In this document: positions 8,448 to 16,659 of the stretch, one piece after another
How the letters are laid out: each line of letters opens with the position of its first letter
How positions within the stretch are numbered: position 1 is the stretch's first letter
NCBI RefSeq assembly: GCF_038594605.1
Contig: NZ_JBCFZM010000003.1
Coordinates: 62,001-126,000 of the forward strand
Direction: 5' to 3'
DNA: 64,000 bases
Origin: Alteriqipengyuania bathyomarina_B
GTDB taxonomy: Bacteria; Pseudomonadota; Alphaproteobacteria; Sphingomonadales; Sphingomonadaceae
Translations under genes and position numbers: made by a program
Notes under the pieces: model-generated
What the model saw: only the letters and a program-made list of their open reading frames with translations
Told to the model about the DNA's origin: nothing
The model's database searches: none

Positions 8448-9710
8448 TCAGCGGGCGCGGAGCCGCACCGGCAGCCTGGTGATTCCGCGGACGAGGTTTG
8501 AAAAAAGACGCTCTGGTTCACCTGTAACCTCGACCCGGGAAAAGCGCTTGTGAATTTCTTCCCAGATGATCCGCAGCTGCAGTTCCGCGAGCCGGTTTCC
8601 CATGCAGCGGTGAATGCCATAGCCGAATGAGAGGTGATGGCGCGGATTTTTGCGGTCGATGATGAACTGGTCCGCGCGCTCGATAGCACTCTCGTCGCGG
8701 TTGCCTGACAGGTACCACATCACCACCTTGTCGCCCTTCTTGATCTGTTTGCCGCCGATCTCCCAATCTTCCAGCGCGGTGCGGCGCATATGAGTGAGGG
8801 GGGTCTGCCAACGGATGATTTCCGGAACCATTTTGCTAATGAGCGAAGGATCCGCGTCGAGTTTCGCGTACTCGTCCGGGCTTTGGTTCAAGGCGAGCAC
8901 GCCGCCGCTGATGGAATTGCGTGTTGTGTCGTTTCCACCGACGATCAGCAGCATAAGATTGCCGAGAAACTCGAGGAACGGCATGTCGCGCGTGGCGGGA
9001 GAATGAGCCATCATCGAGATGAGGTCGTTCTTCGGCTCCTCGTTTATCCGTTCGTCCCACAGAGTCTTGAAATACATCGCGCAACCGATGAGTTCTTCGC
9101 GCCGCGCCTCGTAGGATTCGACGATCCCGGTTTCAGGTGCCGCAGTTGCTACATCGGACCAGCGCGTCAGCTTGCGCCGCTCCTCCCAAGGGAAATCAAA
9201 CAAGGTTGCCAGCGTCATCGTCGTCAACTCGATCGCAACCTTATCCACCCAGTCGAAATCTTCGCCAATCGGGAGTTCATCGAGAATCTCTCCCGCGCGC
9301 TTGCGGATGATCGGCTCGAGCAGTTGCAGGTTGGACGGAGCCACTGCCGGAGTCACCGCCTTGCGCTGCTGATCGTGCTTGGGCGGGTCCATCGCTATGA
9401 ACATTTCAAGTTCGAGCGCGCCTTCCACCGAATGCATGTCCTGGATTGCAATTCCGCCTAGCTTCGCTTCCGAAGAGAAGACCTTATGATTGGTGTCCAC
9501 CGCCATGATGTCGTCGAACTTGGTAATGGACCAGTAAGGGCCGACATAGCTCTCGCGGCAGTAGTGGACAGGTTCTTCGGCGCGCAACCTGTCAAAAAAT
9601 AGACCGATGGTATCGTTCTGAAACAGGCTTGGCCGGGCCACGTCGATTTCCTCGATCGGAATTGACGCGATCCTCGCCGCGGCATCCGGCTCGGCGATCT
9701 GGCTGTCCAT
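8448..9710 (-). CDS. Cytochrome P450, CYP153-like
   Basis: A soluble 420-residue P450 with I-helix GGNDTTR (258-264), K-helix EIIR (297-300) and heme-thiolate loop SFGYGIHRC, with Cys369 as ligand. Segments such as FIAMDPPKHD, DLISMMAHSPATRDMP and VPEIIRWQTPLTHMRRTA are characteristic of CYP153, bacterial terminal hydroxylases of alkanes, cycloalkanes and terpenes. CYP125/CYP142 steroid hydroxylases look different in these regions. It heads the minus arm, divergent from the GntR regulator, with its ferredoxin directly downstream. Likely role: first hydroxylation of a methyl terminus of the pathway substrate. Confidence 0.92.
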   Translation of the reverse strand: MDSQIAEPDAAARIASIPIEEIDVARPSLFQNDTIGLFFDRLRAEEPVHYCRESYVGPYWSITKFDDIMAVDTNHKVFSSEAKLGGIAIQDMHSVEGALELEMFIAMDPPKHDQQRKAVTPAVAPSNLQLLEPIIRKRAGEILDELPIGEDFDWVDKVAIELTTMTLATLFDFPWEERRKLTRWSDVATAAPETGIVESYEARREELIGCAMYFKTLWDERINEEPKNDLISMMAHSPATRDMPFLEFLGNLMLLIVGGNDTTRNSISGGVLALNQSPDEYAKLDADPSLISKMVPEIIRWQTPLTHMRRTALEDWEIGGKQIKKGDKVVMWYLSGNRDESAIERADQFIIDRKNPRHHLSFGYGIHRCMGNRLAELQLRIIWEEIHKRFSRVEVTGEPERLFSNLVRGITRLPVRLRAR

Positions 9711-9911
9711 AAGAACTATTCCTTCTACATCTCAGGCCTGATCGGCCTTCAGTCATCCTTAAGGGAGACATCTCGTGCAGTCAATAAATCGTATACTCTT
9801 TTAGTCCCTTGCAGACACCAATCCCATCGGATAGTGTGCCGATCCAACGAAGGTTTGCTAATATCCTTATACTTTTTATTCGAGAGGTGCGGGTGTGCTG
9901 ATGAGTGGCGG
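9711..9911. promoter_or_regulatory. Divergent control region of the catabolic island
   Basis: These 201 bases separate the start of the P450 gene from that of the GntR regulator and must hold both promoters. An inverted repeat AGGCC-5-GGCCT lies at 9734-9748, just upstream of the P450. Two similar AT-rich boxes, TATACTCTTTTA (9792-9803) and TATACTTTTTAT (9868-9879), could be -10 elements or repeated operator half-sites. None matches a FadR-type consensus well enough to name it. Confidence 0.4.
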
Positions 9912-10640
9912 ATGTCAGCGGTGAAGAAGGCCAAGCGTGCCCTTTCTCTTGCGCAAAGCATCGTGCGGGACATCGAGGCGGGTCGCCATAACCCGGGTGA
10001 CAGGCTTCCGCGCGAGGATGAAATGCTCGCGCGTTACGAGGTTGCGCGCGCAACTTTGCGGGAGGCTTTGCGGTTCCTGGAATTGCAAGGGGTCATCCAT
10101 CTCCAGCTCGGCCGTGGTGGAGGTCCCGTCGTAGCCCGTCCGCAGACCGGCGATTTTGCAAGCAGTTTGTCATTGATTCTGCATTTCATGGAAGCCGATT
10201 TGCGTGGTTTGCTTGAATTGCGCGAAGCAATTGCTCCCGATGTCGCAGGGTATGCAGCCCAGCGTGCAACTACCGCTGATCTCAGCGCGTTGGCAGGGTG
10301 TCTGGCGGAATTGAGGCATCATGAAGCCTCTGATCAATTCGAGGAACTTAATCGCAGATTTCACGACTTGTTGGGTTGGGCGAGCGGCAATCCGCTGTTC
10401 GGTTTGCTGACCTCTGCGATGCATCTGTTGACCCGCGAGTTTTCCCATTCGCTGGGATATTCGGCACAGGAACGGGCGGTGCAGATGAAGTTTCTGGTGC
10501 GGGTGCTCGAGGCAGTGCGGACTGGCGACAGCGCCGCGGCCCGTCAAGCAATGAGCCGGTTGGTGGCCGGCTCTGCCGTCTATCTTTCGGAGCGCAGCCC
10601 CGAGCTGGTCTCGCAGCGGGTGCGGTGGGGGCAGCTGTAG
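9912..10640 (+). CDS. GntR/FadR-type transcriptional regulator
   Basis: About 242 residues from the ATG at 9912. An in-frame ATG at 9834 gives 26 more residues of non-family sequence, so the shorter form is preferred. The N-terminal winged helix carries PGDRLPREDEMLARYEVARA and LREALRFLELQGVI, and is followed by an all-helical FCD ligand domain. It sits between the two arms of the catabolic island and is divergent from the P450, so it is the obvious pathway regulator. The effector is probably an acyl-CoA or acid intermediate (family knowledge plus inference). Confidence 0.9.
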   Translation: MSAVKKAKRALSLAQSIVRDIEAGRHNPGDRLPREDEMLARYEVARATLREALRFLELQGVIHLQLGRGGGPVVARPQTGDFASSLSLILHFMEADLRGLLELREAIAPDVAGYAAQRATTADLSALAGCLAELRHHEASDQFEELNRRFHDLLGWASGNPLFGLLTSAMHLLTREFSHSLGYSAQERAVQMKFLVRVLEAVRTGDSAAARQAMSRLVAGSAVYLSERSPELVSQRVRWGQL

Positions 10641-10690
10641 AATTTTCAATAGTTTGAGTGTGCGTTTAGGCAAGTGGCTGGAGAGGAAGA

Positions 10691-11833
10691 ATGGCGTTGA
10701 AGAGCCGAATATGCGAAATGCTGGGGATCCGGTACCCGATCCTGCTTGCCGGGATGGGCGGAGCGAGCGTTCCGGCGCTGGCGGCTGCGGTTTCGAATGC
10801 CGGCGGGCTCGGGGTCCTGGGTGCCGCGGCGTGTTCGCCCGATCAGTTGCGTGACTGGATTCGCCAGACCCGGGAATTGACCGACAAACCTTTCGGTGTC
10901 GATACGCTGCTCCCCGCGTCGGTCAGGCGCGGCTCTGCCCCTCAAAGCGGTGCTGCACCCCAAAATCCCATGGATCTGATGGGTGAATATCAGCAGTTCG
11001 CGCGCGACTTCATGGATCGTGAAGAGCTTCCGGAGGTCGATGCTGCCGCCGCCATGCGGGCGGCGGGCGCGCCTGAAATGGGCAAGGGCGGCCCGCAGTT
11101 GTTCTCGAAGGAATTCTTTGAGGCGCAGATGGAAGTGGTGATCGAGGAAAAGGTGCCGGTTTATGCTGCCGGCCTTGGCAATCCTGAACCGTGGATGGAT
11201 CGGCTCCATGCCAATGGCACCAAGGTCATGGCGGTGATCGGCAAGGTCAAGCACGCCGAACAGGTCGTCGGGTCGGGCATCGACATGATCGTCGCGCAAG
11301 GGCACGATGGCGGAGGTCACAACTCGCCGATCGGGACTATTTCCTTGATTCCCCAGGTGGTCGACGCCGTTGGCGATCGTGTTCCTGTCCTTGGGGCCGG
11401 CGGTATCTCGGATGGCCGGGGTGTTGCCGCTGCGATGATGCTGGGGGCAGAGGGCGCGTGGGTCGGCACGGCATTTCTCGCGACCGAGGAAGCGGGCATC
11501 GAGCGCTTCCAGAAAGAGGCGATCACCGAAAGCGGCGATGCCGATACGGTCGTTAGTCGATCGCTTACCGGCAAACCGGCGCGCATGATCCGTAACAAAT
11601 GGGCCGACGCCTGGGTGCAGGCCGGAAAGGAGCCTCTGCCGATGCCCTATCAGTCGATGATCTCCGGCCCGGTCATGGCCTCCGGGATCAAGGCAGAGCG
11701 CAAGGATGTCATCCCCGGCTTCGCGGGGCAAGGCATCGGCCTGATCGATTCGATCCGGCCTGCCGCCGAAGTGATGCGCGACCTGGTCGATGGAGCCGAG
11801 AAGGCGTTGGCGTCCGCTGGTATCTACAAGTGA
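10691..11833 (+). CDS. Nitronate-monooxygenase-family flavoprotein
   Basis: A 380-residue FMN TIM-barrel protein of the 2-nitropropane dioxygenase/nitronate monooxygenase superfamily. It has IRYPILLAGMGG at the N-terminus, AGGLGVLGAAA, the flavin-phosphate segment VLGAGGISDGRGVAAAM, and GHDGGGHNS carrying the family histidine. A good ribosome site (GAGAGGAAG) precedes the ATG. Members of this superfamily found in steroid and fatty-acid pathways act on CoA or ACP thioesters (IpdC, FabK), so a redox step on a pathway CoA ester is as likely as nitronate oxidation. First structural gene of the plus arm. Confidence 0.85.
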   Translation: MALKSRICEMLGIRYPILLAGMGGASVPALAAAVSNAGGLGVLGAAACSPDQLRDWIRQTRELTDKPFGVDTLLPASVRRGSAPQSGAAPQNPMDLMGEYQQFARDFMDREELPEVDAAAAMRAAGAPEMGKGGPQLFSKEFFEAQMEVVIEEKVPVYAAGLGNPEPWMDRLHANGTKVMAVIGKVKHAEQVVGSGIDMIVAQGHDGGGHNSPIGTISLIPQVVDAVGDRVPVLGAGGISDGRGVAAAMMLGAEGAWVGTAFLATEEAGIERFQKEAITESGDADTVVSRSLTGKPARMIRNKWADAWVQAGKEPLPMPYQSMISGPVMASGIKAERKDVIPGFAGQGIGLIDSIRPAAEVMRDLVDGAEKALASAGIYK

Positions 11834-11913
11834 AGCGCAGGAGGCAAGAAGATGGCTTACGCCAAAGGTCATGAATTGCGCCGCCCCGTAGAGCCTCTCA
11901 GAGCGCTGGGGCA

Positions 11914-12606
11914 ATGAGGCAGTTGATTGCCGACAAGGAGGATACGGCGCAGGTGTTCCGTATCGTCAAGGCATTGTCGGGCAATTCCTATTATCGGAAT
12001 TTCAATCGCTTCATGAAGTCGAGCGATGGGCGGCGTATCGCTTCCGACCGGGCCGACCTACTTGAAACCTTGTGCGATCGCAAACGCCTTGCGACCTGTG
12101 CGTCTGGCACGCTTGGCCGAGCCTACCTCGATTTTGTTTACGGGGAGGGTCTGACAGCAGAAGGTCTGGCGGAAGCCAGCGAGGCCGGAGGTCTGGAGGA
12201 CCTCGGCGACCCCGATGTTTCCCTCTATCGTCGGCGCCTTCGCGATTCGCATGACCTGTTTCATGACGTCGCCGGATACGGCAGGGACGCACTGGGCGAA
12301 TTGTGCGTGCTGTCCTTCGGAAACGCGCAATTCTATAATCACGGGATCGCTTTCATCTTGGGCGTCGGCATTCCCAAGATGAAACTGGAAGCTGCCCAGT
12401 TGCCAGTGGCGCGCGCTGCATTTGAAGCGTGGCGCCGGGGCCGGGCTGCAGCCGATCTGACCACCTTCTACTGGGAAGAAAATCTCGATCGTCCGTTGGA
12501 GGATGTCCGCCGCGAGTTGCGACTGCGTCCGCCGGAGACCTATCAGAGGGTGCGCGCTCTTTCCGAACAGCTCGAACGCGATTACCAGGCGGTCAGGCAG
12601 GCATGA
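11914..12606 (+). CDS. Coq4-like protein, probable N-terminal frameshift
   Basis: The 230-residue frame has the Coq4 metal motif HDLFH...E (His113, Asp114, His117, Glu129; HDxxH-x11-E). Coq4 acts in ubiquinone synthesis, recently as the C1 oxidative decarboxylase, but here the gene lies in a degradation operon. The start looks truncated: upstream, an ATG at 11852 with an excellent ribosome site (AGGAGG) reads MAYAKGHELRRPVEPLRAL and stops at 11917 overlapping this ATG. One extra G in the GGGG run at 11908-11911 would join both into about 252 residues with a normal Coq4 N-terminus. Either a frameshift (real or sequencing) or a coupled leader peptide. The next gene overlaps by ATGA. Confidence 0.82.
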   Translation: MRQLIADKEDTAQVFRIVKALSGNSYYRNFNRFMKSSDGRRIASDRADLLETLCDRKRLATCASGTLGRAYLDFVYGEGLTAEGLAEASEAGGLEDLGDPDVSLYRRRLRDSHDLFHDVAGYGRDALGELCVLSFGNAQFYNHGIAFILGVGIPKMKLEAAQLPVARAAFEAWRRGRAAADLTTFYWEENLDRPLEDVRRELRLRPPETYQRVRALSEQLERDYQAVRQA

Positions 12607-13775
12607 GCTTAAGCGACAAATCGGCCATCACCGGAGTGGGCGAAACCGCTTTCGTGAAAGGCACCGAGAAAACCGCGGTCGACATGATGCTGGAAGCATC
12701 GCGCAAAGCCATAGCAGATGCAGGGCTGAAGCCGTCGGATATCGACGGCATGGTTCCTCCGCCGATCTACACCACCTCGGAAGAGATGGCGGCTAACCTC
12801 GGTATCGAAGTTCTGCGCTATGCCTCTACGGTCCACATGGGCGGGGCGAGCCCTACCACGGCACTCCAGAACGCCGCGATGGCAATTGCCAGCGGCTTAT
12901 GCGACCATGTGCTGGTGACGCTCGGGTGGAACGGTTATTCCGCCTTGCGGCCCAAGCCTGGCGCACCGCCGACGCGGCCGATGAACATGAACACCCTGAC
13001 GAATACGATCCAAGGCTATTACATTCCGTATGGCGTGTTCCTGCCGGTGCAGATGTATGCCTGGCTCGCCACCCGGCACTCCCGAATTTACGATATCGGC
13101 CCGGAAGCGATGGCGGCCGTTGCACTGGCGTGCCGTCGCCATGCGCAGATGAATCCGCAGGCCTTCACTTATGGCCGGGAACTGGATGCCGAAACCTACC
13201 ATTCCGCGCGCTGGATATCCGAACCCTTTCGCCTCTACGATTGCTGTCTGGAGACTGACGGGGCATGCGCAGTCGTGGTTTCGCGAATAGACCGCGCCAG
13301 GGACATGCCGCATGTTCCCGTGAGCATCGCCGGTGCGGCTGAAGGGCATCCTTACCCCGCCGACGATATCCCTTCGCGTCCCGACCCCTTCAAGATCGGC
13401 CTGAGCTACGCCGCGCCGCGCGCGTTCGAAATGGCGGGGGTCGATCGCGAAGACATGGATTTTCTGCAGATCTACGACTGCTTCACCTACGTGGTTCTCC
13501 TTCAGCTGGAGGCCCTGGGCTATTGCGAACCAGGTGGACAGGCAGAGTTCGTCGCGAATGGCCAGATCGAGCTGGGCGGGCGCTATCCCGTCAACACCCA
13601 TGGCGGCCTGCTGAGCGAGGCCCATGTTTGGGGACTGAACCATGTCGTCGAGGCGGTGCGTCAGTTGCGCCACGATTGTGGGGAGCGGCAGGTCGAAGGC
13701 GCCCAGACCGGCCTGGTGACCGGCTGGGGCGATCTGGGTGACGGCAGTATAGCGATTTTGAGGAGGTTTGCGTGA
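12603..13775 (+). CDS. Thiolase-like / lipid-transfer-type protein (aldolase candidate)
   Basis: A 390-residue thiolase-fold protein starting at the ATG that overlaps the Coq4-like stop; the longer upstream frame is spurious. The SCP-x/Ltp style C-terminus is clear: YDCFTYVVLLQLEALGYC, NTHGGLLSEAHVWGLNH and TGWGDLGDGS. Where thiolases have the nucleophilic Cys (C-A-S-G), this protein reads G81-A82-S83, so classical thiolysis seems impossible. The next gene encodes a DUF35 partner, the pairing seen in Ltp2/ChsH2 retro-aldolases of steroid side-chain degradation. A retro-aldol C-C cleavage of a 3-hydroxyacyl-CoA is therefore my preferred function (inference). Confidence 0.85.
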   Translation: MSLSDKSAITGVGETAFVKGTEKTAVDMMLEASRKAIADAGLKPSDIDGMVPPPIYTTSEEMAANLGIEVLRYASTVHMGGASPTTALQNAAMAIASGLCDHVLVTLGWNGYSALRPKPGAPPTRPMNMNTLTNTIQGYYIPYGVFLPVQMYAWLATRHSRIYDIGPEAMAAVALACRRHAQMNPQAFTYGRELDAETYHSARWISEPFRLYDCCLETDGACAVVVSRIDRARDMPHVPVSIAGAAEGHPYPADDIPSRPDPFKIGLSYAAPRAFEMAGVDREDMDFLQIYDCFTYVVLLQLEALGYCEPGGQAEFVANGQIELGGRYPVNTHGGLLSEAHVWGLNHVVEAVRQLRHDCGERQVEGAQTGLVTGWGDLGDGSIAILRRFA

Positions 13776-14248
13776 GCGACGAGAAAGATCTGCCGCCCAA
13801 GATGCGCCCCTCGGCGCAGGCCGCACCAGCCAAGCCAAAGCCGCGCCCGCAGGATCCGGTGGAGCAGGAATTCTGGAACCGGTGTCAGGACGGCAACCTT
13901 TACTTCCAGCAGTGCGAAGGATGCGGCAGTTTTCGGCATTTGCCGCGCTATATGTGCGCCCGATGCGGTTCTCCTGAATGGTCGTGGGAGCGTAGCACCG
14001 GCAATGGCACGCTGTTTTCCTGGACGGTGACCCATCAGGCACTGCATCCCGCCTTCGCCGGCGAGATTCCCTTCATCGCTGCGGTGGTGGAACTGGAGGA
14101 GGGAGTGCGCATGGCAACCCGGCTGGTCGATTGCGCGCTCGACGAGCTTGAGCTCGATCTGCCGGTCACGCTGGATTTCGAGCCGATCTCCGAAGATTTT
14201 CGCCTGCCAGTATTCCGACCCGTCGCGATCGCGCGCGCAGAAGGATAG
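13772..14248 (+). CDS. DUF35 OB-fold protein with zinc ribbon
   Basis: A 158-residue protein with a Pro/Lys/Ala-rich N-terminus (1-30), a rubredoxin-like zinc ribbon with Cys48, Cys51, Cys62 and Cys65, and a C-terminal OB-fold. DUF35 proteins dock to thiolase-fold enzymes or MaoC-type hydratases and are needed for aldolase or thiolase activity in sterol pathways. It begins with GTG overlapping the thiolase-like stop (GTGA), which fits a stoichiometric complex with that protein. Confidence 0.92.
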   Translation: MSDEKDLPPKMRPSAQAAPAKPKPRPQDPVEQEFWNRCQDGNLYFQQCEGCGSFRHLPRYMCARCGSPEWSWERSTGNGTLFSWTVTHQALHPAFAGEIPFIAAVVELEEGVRMATRLVDCALDELELDLPVTLDFEPISEDFRLPVFRPVAIARAEG

Positions 14249-14254
14249 ACCAAG

Positions 14255-15505
14255 ATGGATCTCGACTACGGACCCCAGTATGACGCGTTTCGCGAGGAAG
14301 TGCGCCAGTTCCTGCAAACCCACGGTCACCGCGCACCCGATGGCCAAGGCCGTGCCGCGCGCCCTTCCCCCGAAGCCGTCGAATGGCAAAAGCTGTTGAT
14401 CCTGCATGGTTACACGGCGCGTACGATTCCCAAGGAATACGGCGGATACGGAGCCGAGCCGGACATCCTGAAATCGCGGATCATTGCCGAGGAATTTTCG
14501 CGCGCTGGCATCCCCGCAGGCCTTGCGAACCAGGGCATTTCCATGCTCGTTCCCACGCTGCTGGAACTCGGAACCGAAGCCCAGAAACGGCAATGGATCG
14601 AGCCGACCCTAAATGGCGAGATAGTCTGGTGTCAGGGATATTCGGAACCTGGAGCGGGATCGGACCTCGCCGCGCTCAAGACCAGCGCCCGCGTCGAAAA
14701 TGGCGACTTTGTCATCAACGGACAGAAGATCTGGACCAGCACGGCCAAGCAGGCGGACATGATCTTTTGCCTTGTTCGGACCGAACCGGACGCGCCCAAG
14801 CACGGCGGCATCTCCTACTTGATCTTCTCGATGGACACACCAGGGATCGAGGTCCGACCACTCAAGACCATGACCGGTCATGCCGAGTTCAATGAAACGT
14901 TCTTTACCGACGTGCGGGTTCCCCTGGATCAGATCGTCGGGCAGCGCGGGCAGGGGTGGTACGTGGCCAATGCCACACTGGGCCATGAACGTGGCATGCT
15001 GGGCGACCCCGATGCACTGGAAAACCGGCTCCAGGCGCTGGTCAGGCTGATGCAAAAAGAACGCATCGGCCAGGGTTGCGCAATGGACAACGCCGTTCTG
15101 CGTGACCGGCTGGTTGCATTGCAAGCCGAAGTCGCGGCGATGAAATTCAACGGCATGCGCATCCTGTCGAACAGCCTTAGGGGGGATGCCGGCGGCATGG
15201 CGAAACTTGTCGTGAAGCTGCAGAGCTGTGAGCTCGCCCATCAGATTTCCGCGCTCGCGATCGACGCAATGGGCGAGATGGGCATACTCTATCACGGAAG
15301 CGAGCGCGAGCGCGAAGACGGTGCCTGGCAGTGGAACTACATGTTCCAGCTTGGTCTGATCATCGGTGGAGGCACCGCCCAGATCCAGAAGAACATCATC
15401 GCCGAACGCGGGCTGGAAATGCCGCGCGAACCCAAGTTCGCAACGCCTCCCGCCGTCGAACAGGCGACGGCCGTTGCAAGCGGGCAGAATAAGGGAGCCG
15501 CCTGA
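14255..15505 (+). CDS. Acyl-CoA dehydrogenase, long-type subunit
   Basis: A 416-residue FAD acyl-CoA dehydrogenase with WCQGYSEPGAGSDLA, VINGQKIWTSTAKQADM and the C-terminal GGGTAQIQKNIIAERGLEMP segment. It starts 7 bases after the DUF35 gene and its stop overlaps the next start (TGATG), so it is coupled to the 363-residue paralogue. As with the pair at 5.7-8.0 kb, this looks like an alpha2beta2 acyl-CoA dehydrogenase for a bulky substrate. The island therefore carries two such pairs, probably for successive rounds or different intermediates. Confidence 0.92.
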   Translation: MDLDYGPQYDAFREEVRQFLQTHGHRAPDGQGRAARPSPEAVEWQKLLILHGYTARTIPKEYGGYGAEPDILKSRIIAEEFSRAGIPAGLANQGISMLVPTLLELGTEAQKRQWIEPTLNGEIVWCQGYSEPGAGSDLAALKTSARVENGDFVINGQKIWTSTAKQADMIFCLVRTEPDAPKHGGISYLIFSMDTPGIEVRPLKTMTGHAEFNETFFTDVRVPLDQIVGQRGQGWYVANATLGHERGMLGDPDALENRLQALVRLMQKERIGQGCAMDNAVLRDRLVALQAEVAAMKFNGMRILSNSLRGDAGGMAKLVVKLQSCELAHQISALAIDAMGEMGILYHGSEREREDGAWQWNYMFQLGLIIGGGTAQIQKNIIAERGLEMPREPKFATPPAVEQATAVASGQNKGAA

Positions 15506-16596
15506 TGGATTTCGGACTTTCGCAAGACCAAGAGATGCTCTGCGACGCGATCAGCCGCACTCTTGCTGATACTTGTCCGCTCGATCATGTGCGCGAATGC
15601 GCGGAGGGCTCGGTTCCCTTCAGCGACAACGTGCGTTCGGCGCTGGGCGAAATCGGCATTTGGGGAATGATGGTTCCCGAGCAACATGACGGGCTCGGGA
15701 TGACAATGCTCGATGCCGCCGCTGTGGCCGAGCAGCTCGGCTATGCCGTCGCGCCGGTGCCTTTTATCGGTGCCCATGTACTGGCACCCCTTGCGCTGGC
15801 ACAGGGCGGTAGCGAGGAGTTGAAGGCGCACTGGCTGCCGAGGATAGCGAAGGGCGAGGCGCAAATCGCCGTCGCGATCGCGGAAACGGTGGAGATCCGG
15901 GACCGGGCAGGCGTGGACTTCGACGGCGCAAAGCTCGACGGAACGGCTTTGTTCGCGCTCGACTTCCTGGAAGCCGACGCGTTTCTGGTAGCCGATACCG
16001 CCGGTCGTATGCACTTCGTAGCTGGCGATGCTGCGGGTCTGGAGAAGGTTGCTCTCAAAACGATCGACCGCACCCGGAGCGTAGGGGAGCTGCGGTTTTC
16101 TGGCGTAGCGGGCGAGGCTCTCGCGGACGATGGTGGGGCCACAGTCAGGCGCCTGCGGGACGCCGGCCGGGTGCTCCTGGCCGCCGATAGCCTCGGTGCG
16201 GGCCAGGCTATGATCGAAAAAGCGGTCGACTATGCCGGGCAGCGCGAACAGTTCGGACGAGTGATCGGCAGCTTCCAGGCGGTCAAGCATATGTGCGCGG
16301 AAATGGCTGCCCGCCATGAACCATGCCGTTCGCTGGTCTGGTATGCCGCCCATGCGTTCGATGCGACGCCCGACGAGGCTTCGCTGGTGGCATGCCATGC
16401 CAAATCACATACGGGCGAAGTCCACCGTTTTGTCGCCCGAACCTCAACCGAGGTGCATGGGGGGATGGGTTTTACCGATCTCCTAGGTCTGCATTTCTGG
16501 TTCAAGCGAATCGGTTTCGACCGCCAGGTTCTGGGAAGTCCCGAAGCGGTCCGGGCCGAAGCAGCGGCCTTGCAGGGGTGGACGCAGGTCGCATGA
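15505..16596 (+). CDS. Acyl-CoA dehydrogenase, short-type subunit
   Basis: A 363-residue acyl-CoA dehydrogenase-fold protein with N-terminal FGLSQDQEMLCDAISRTL, a divergent middle domain and C-terminal EVHGGMGFTDLLGLHFWFKR. Its start overlaps the stop of the long-type subunit upstream. It lacks the GGT-QIQ FAD segment of its partner, consistent with a complementary beta subunit of a heterotetramer. It is followed after 63 bases by the acyl-CoA ligase. Confidence 0.9.
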   Translation: MDFGLSQDQEMLCDAISRTLADTCPLDHVRECAEGSVPFSDNVRSALGEIGIWGMMVPEQHDGLGMTMLDAAAVAEQLGYAVAPVPFIGAHVLAPLALAQGGSEELKAHWLPRIAKGEAQIAVAIAETVEIRDRAGVDFDGAKLDGTALFALDFLEADAFLVADTAGRMHFVAGDAAGLEKVALKTIDRTRSVGELRFSGVAGEALADDGGATVRRLRDAGRVLLAADSLGAGQAMIEKAVDYAGQREQFGRVIGSFQAVKHMCAEMAARHEPCRSLVWYAAHAFDATPDEASLVACHAKSHTGEVHRFVARTSTEVHGGMGFTDLLGLHFWFKRIGFDRQVLGSPEAVRAEAAALQGWTQVA

Positions 16597-16659
16597 GACG
16601 ATGAATTAGGCGCACGCTACCGACAAAATCGTGGCCACCAAGGAGAGAGGAATTAATAC

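Noticed and set aside
8448..9710. Reading the P450 as a CYP125/CYP142 steroid 26-hydroxylase
   Set aside because: Despite the steroid-like gene context, the substrate-recognition and meander segments match CYP153 much better than CYP125.
9834..9911. Longer N-terminus for the GntR regulator from the ATG at 9834
   Set aside because: The extra 26 residues are not family-like and would consume much of the divergent promoter region.
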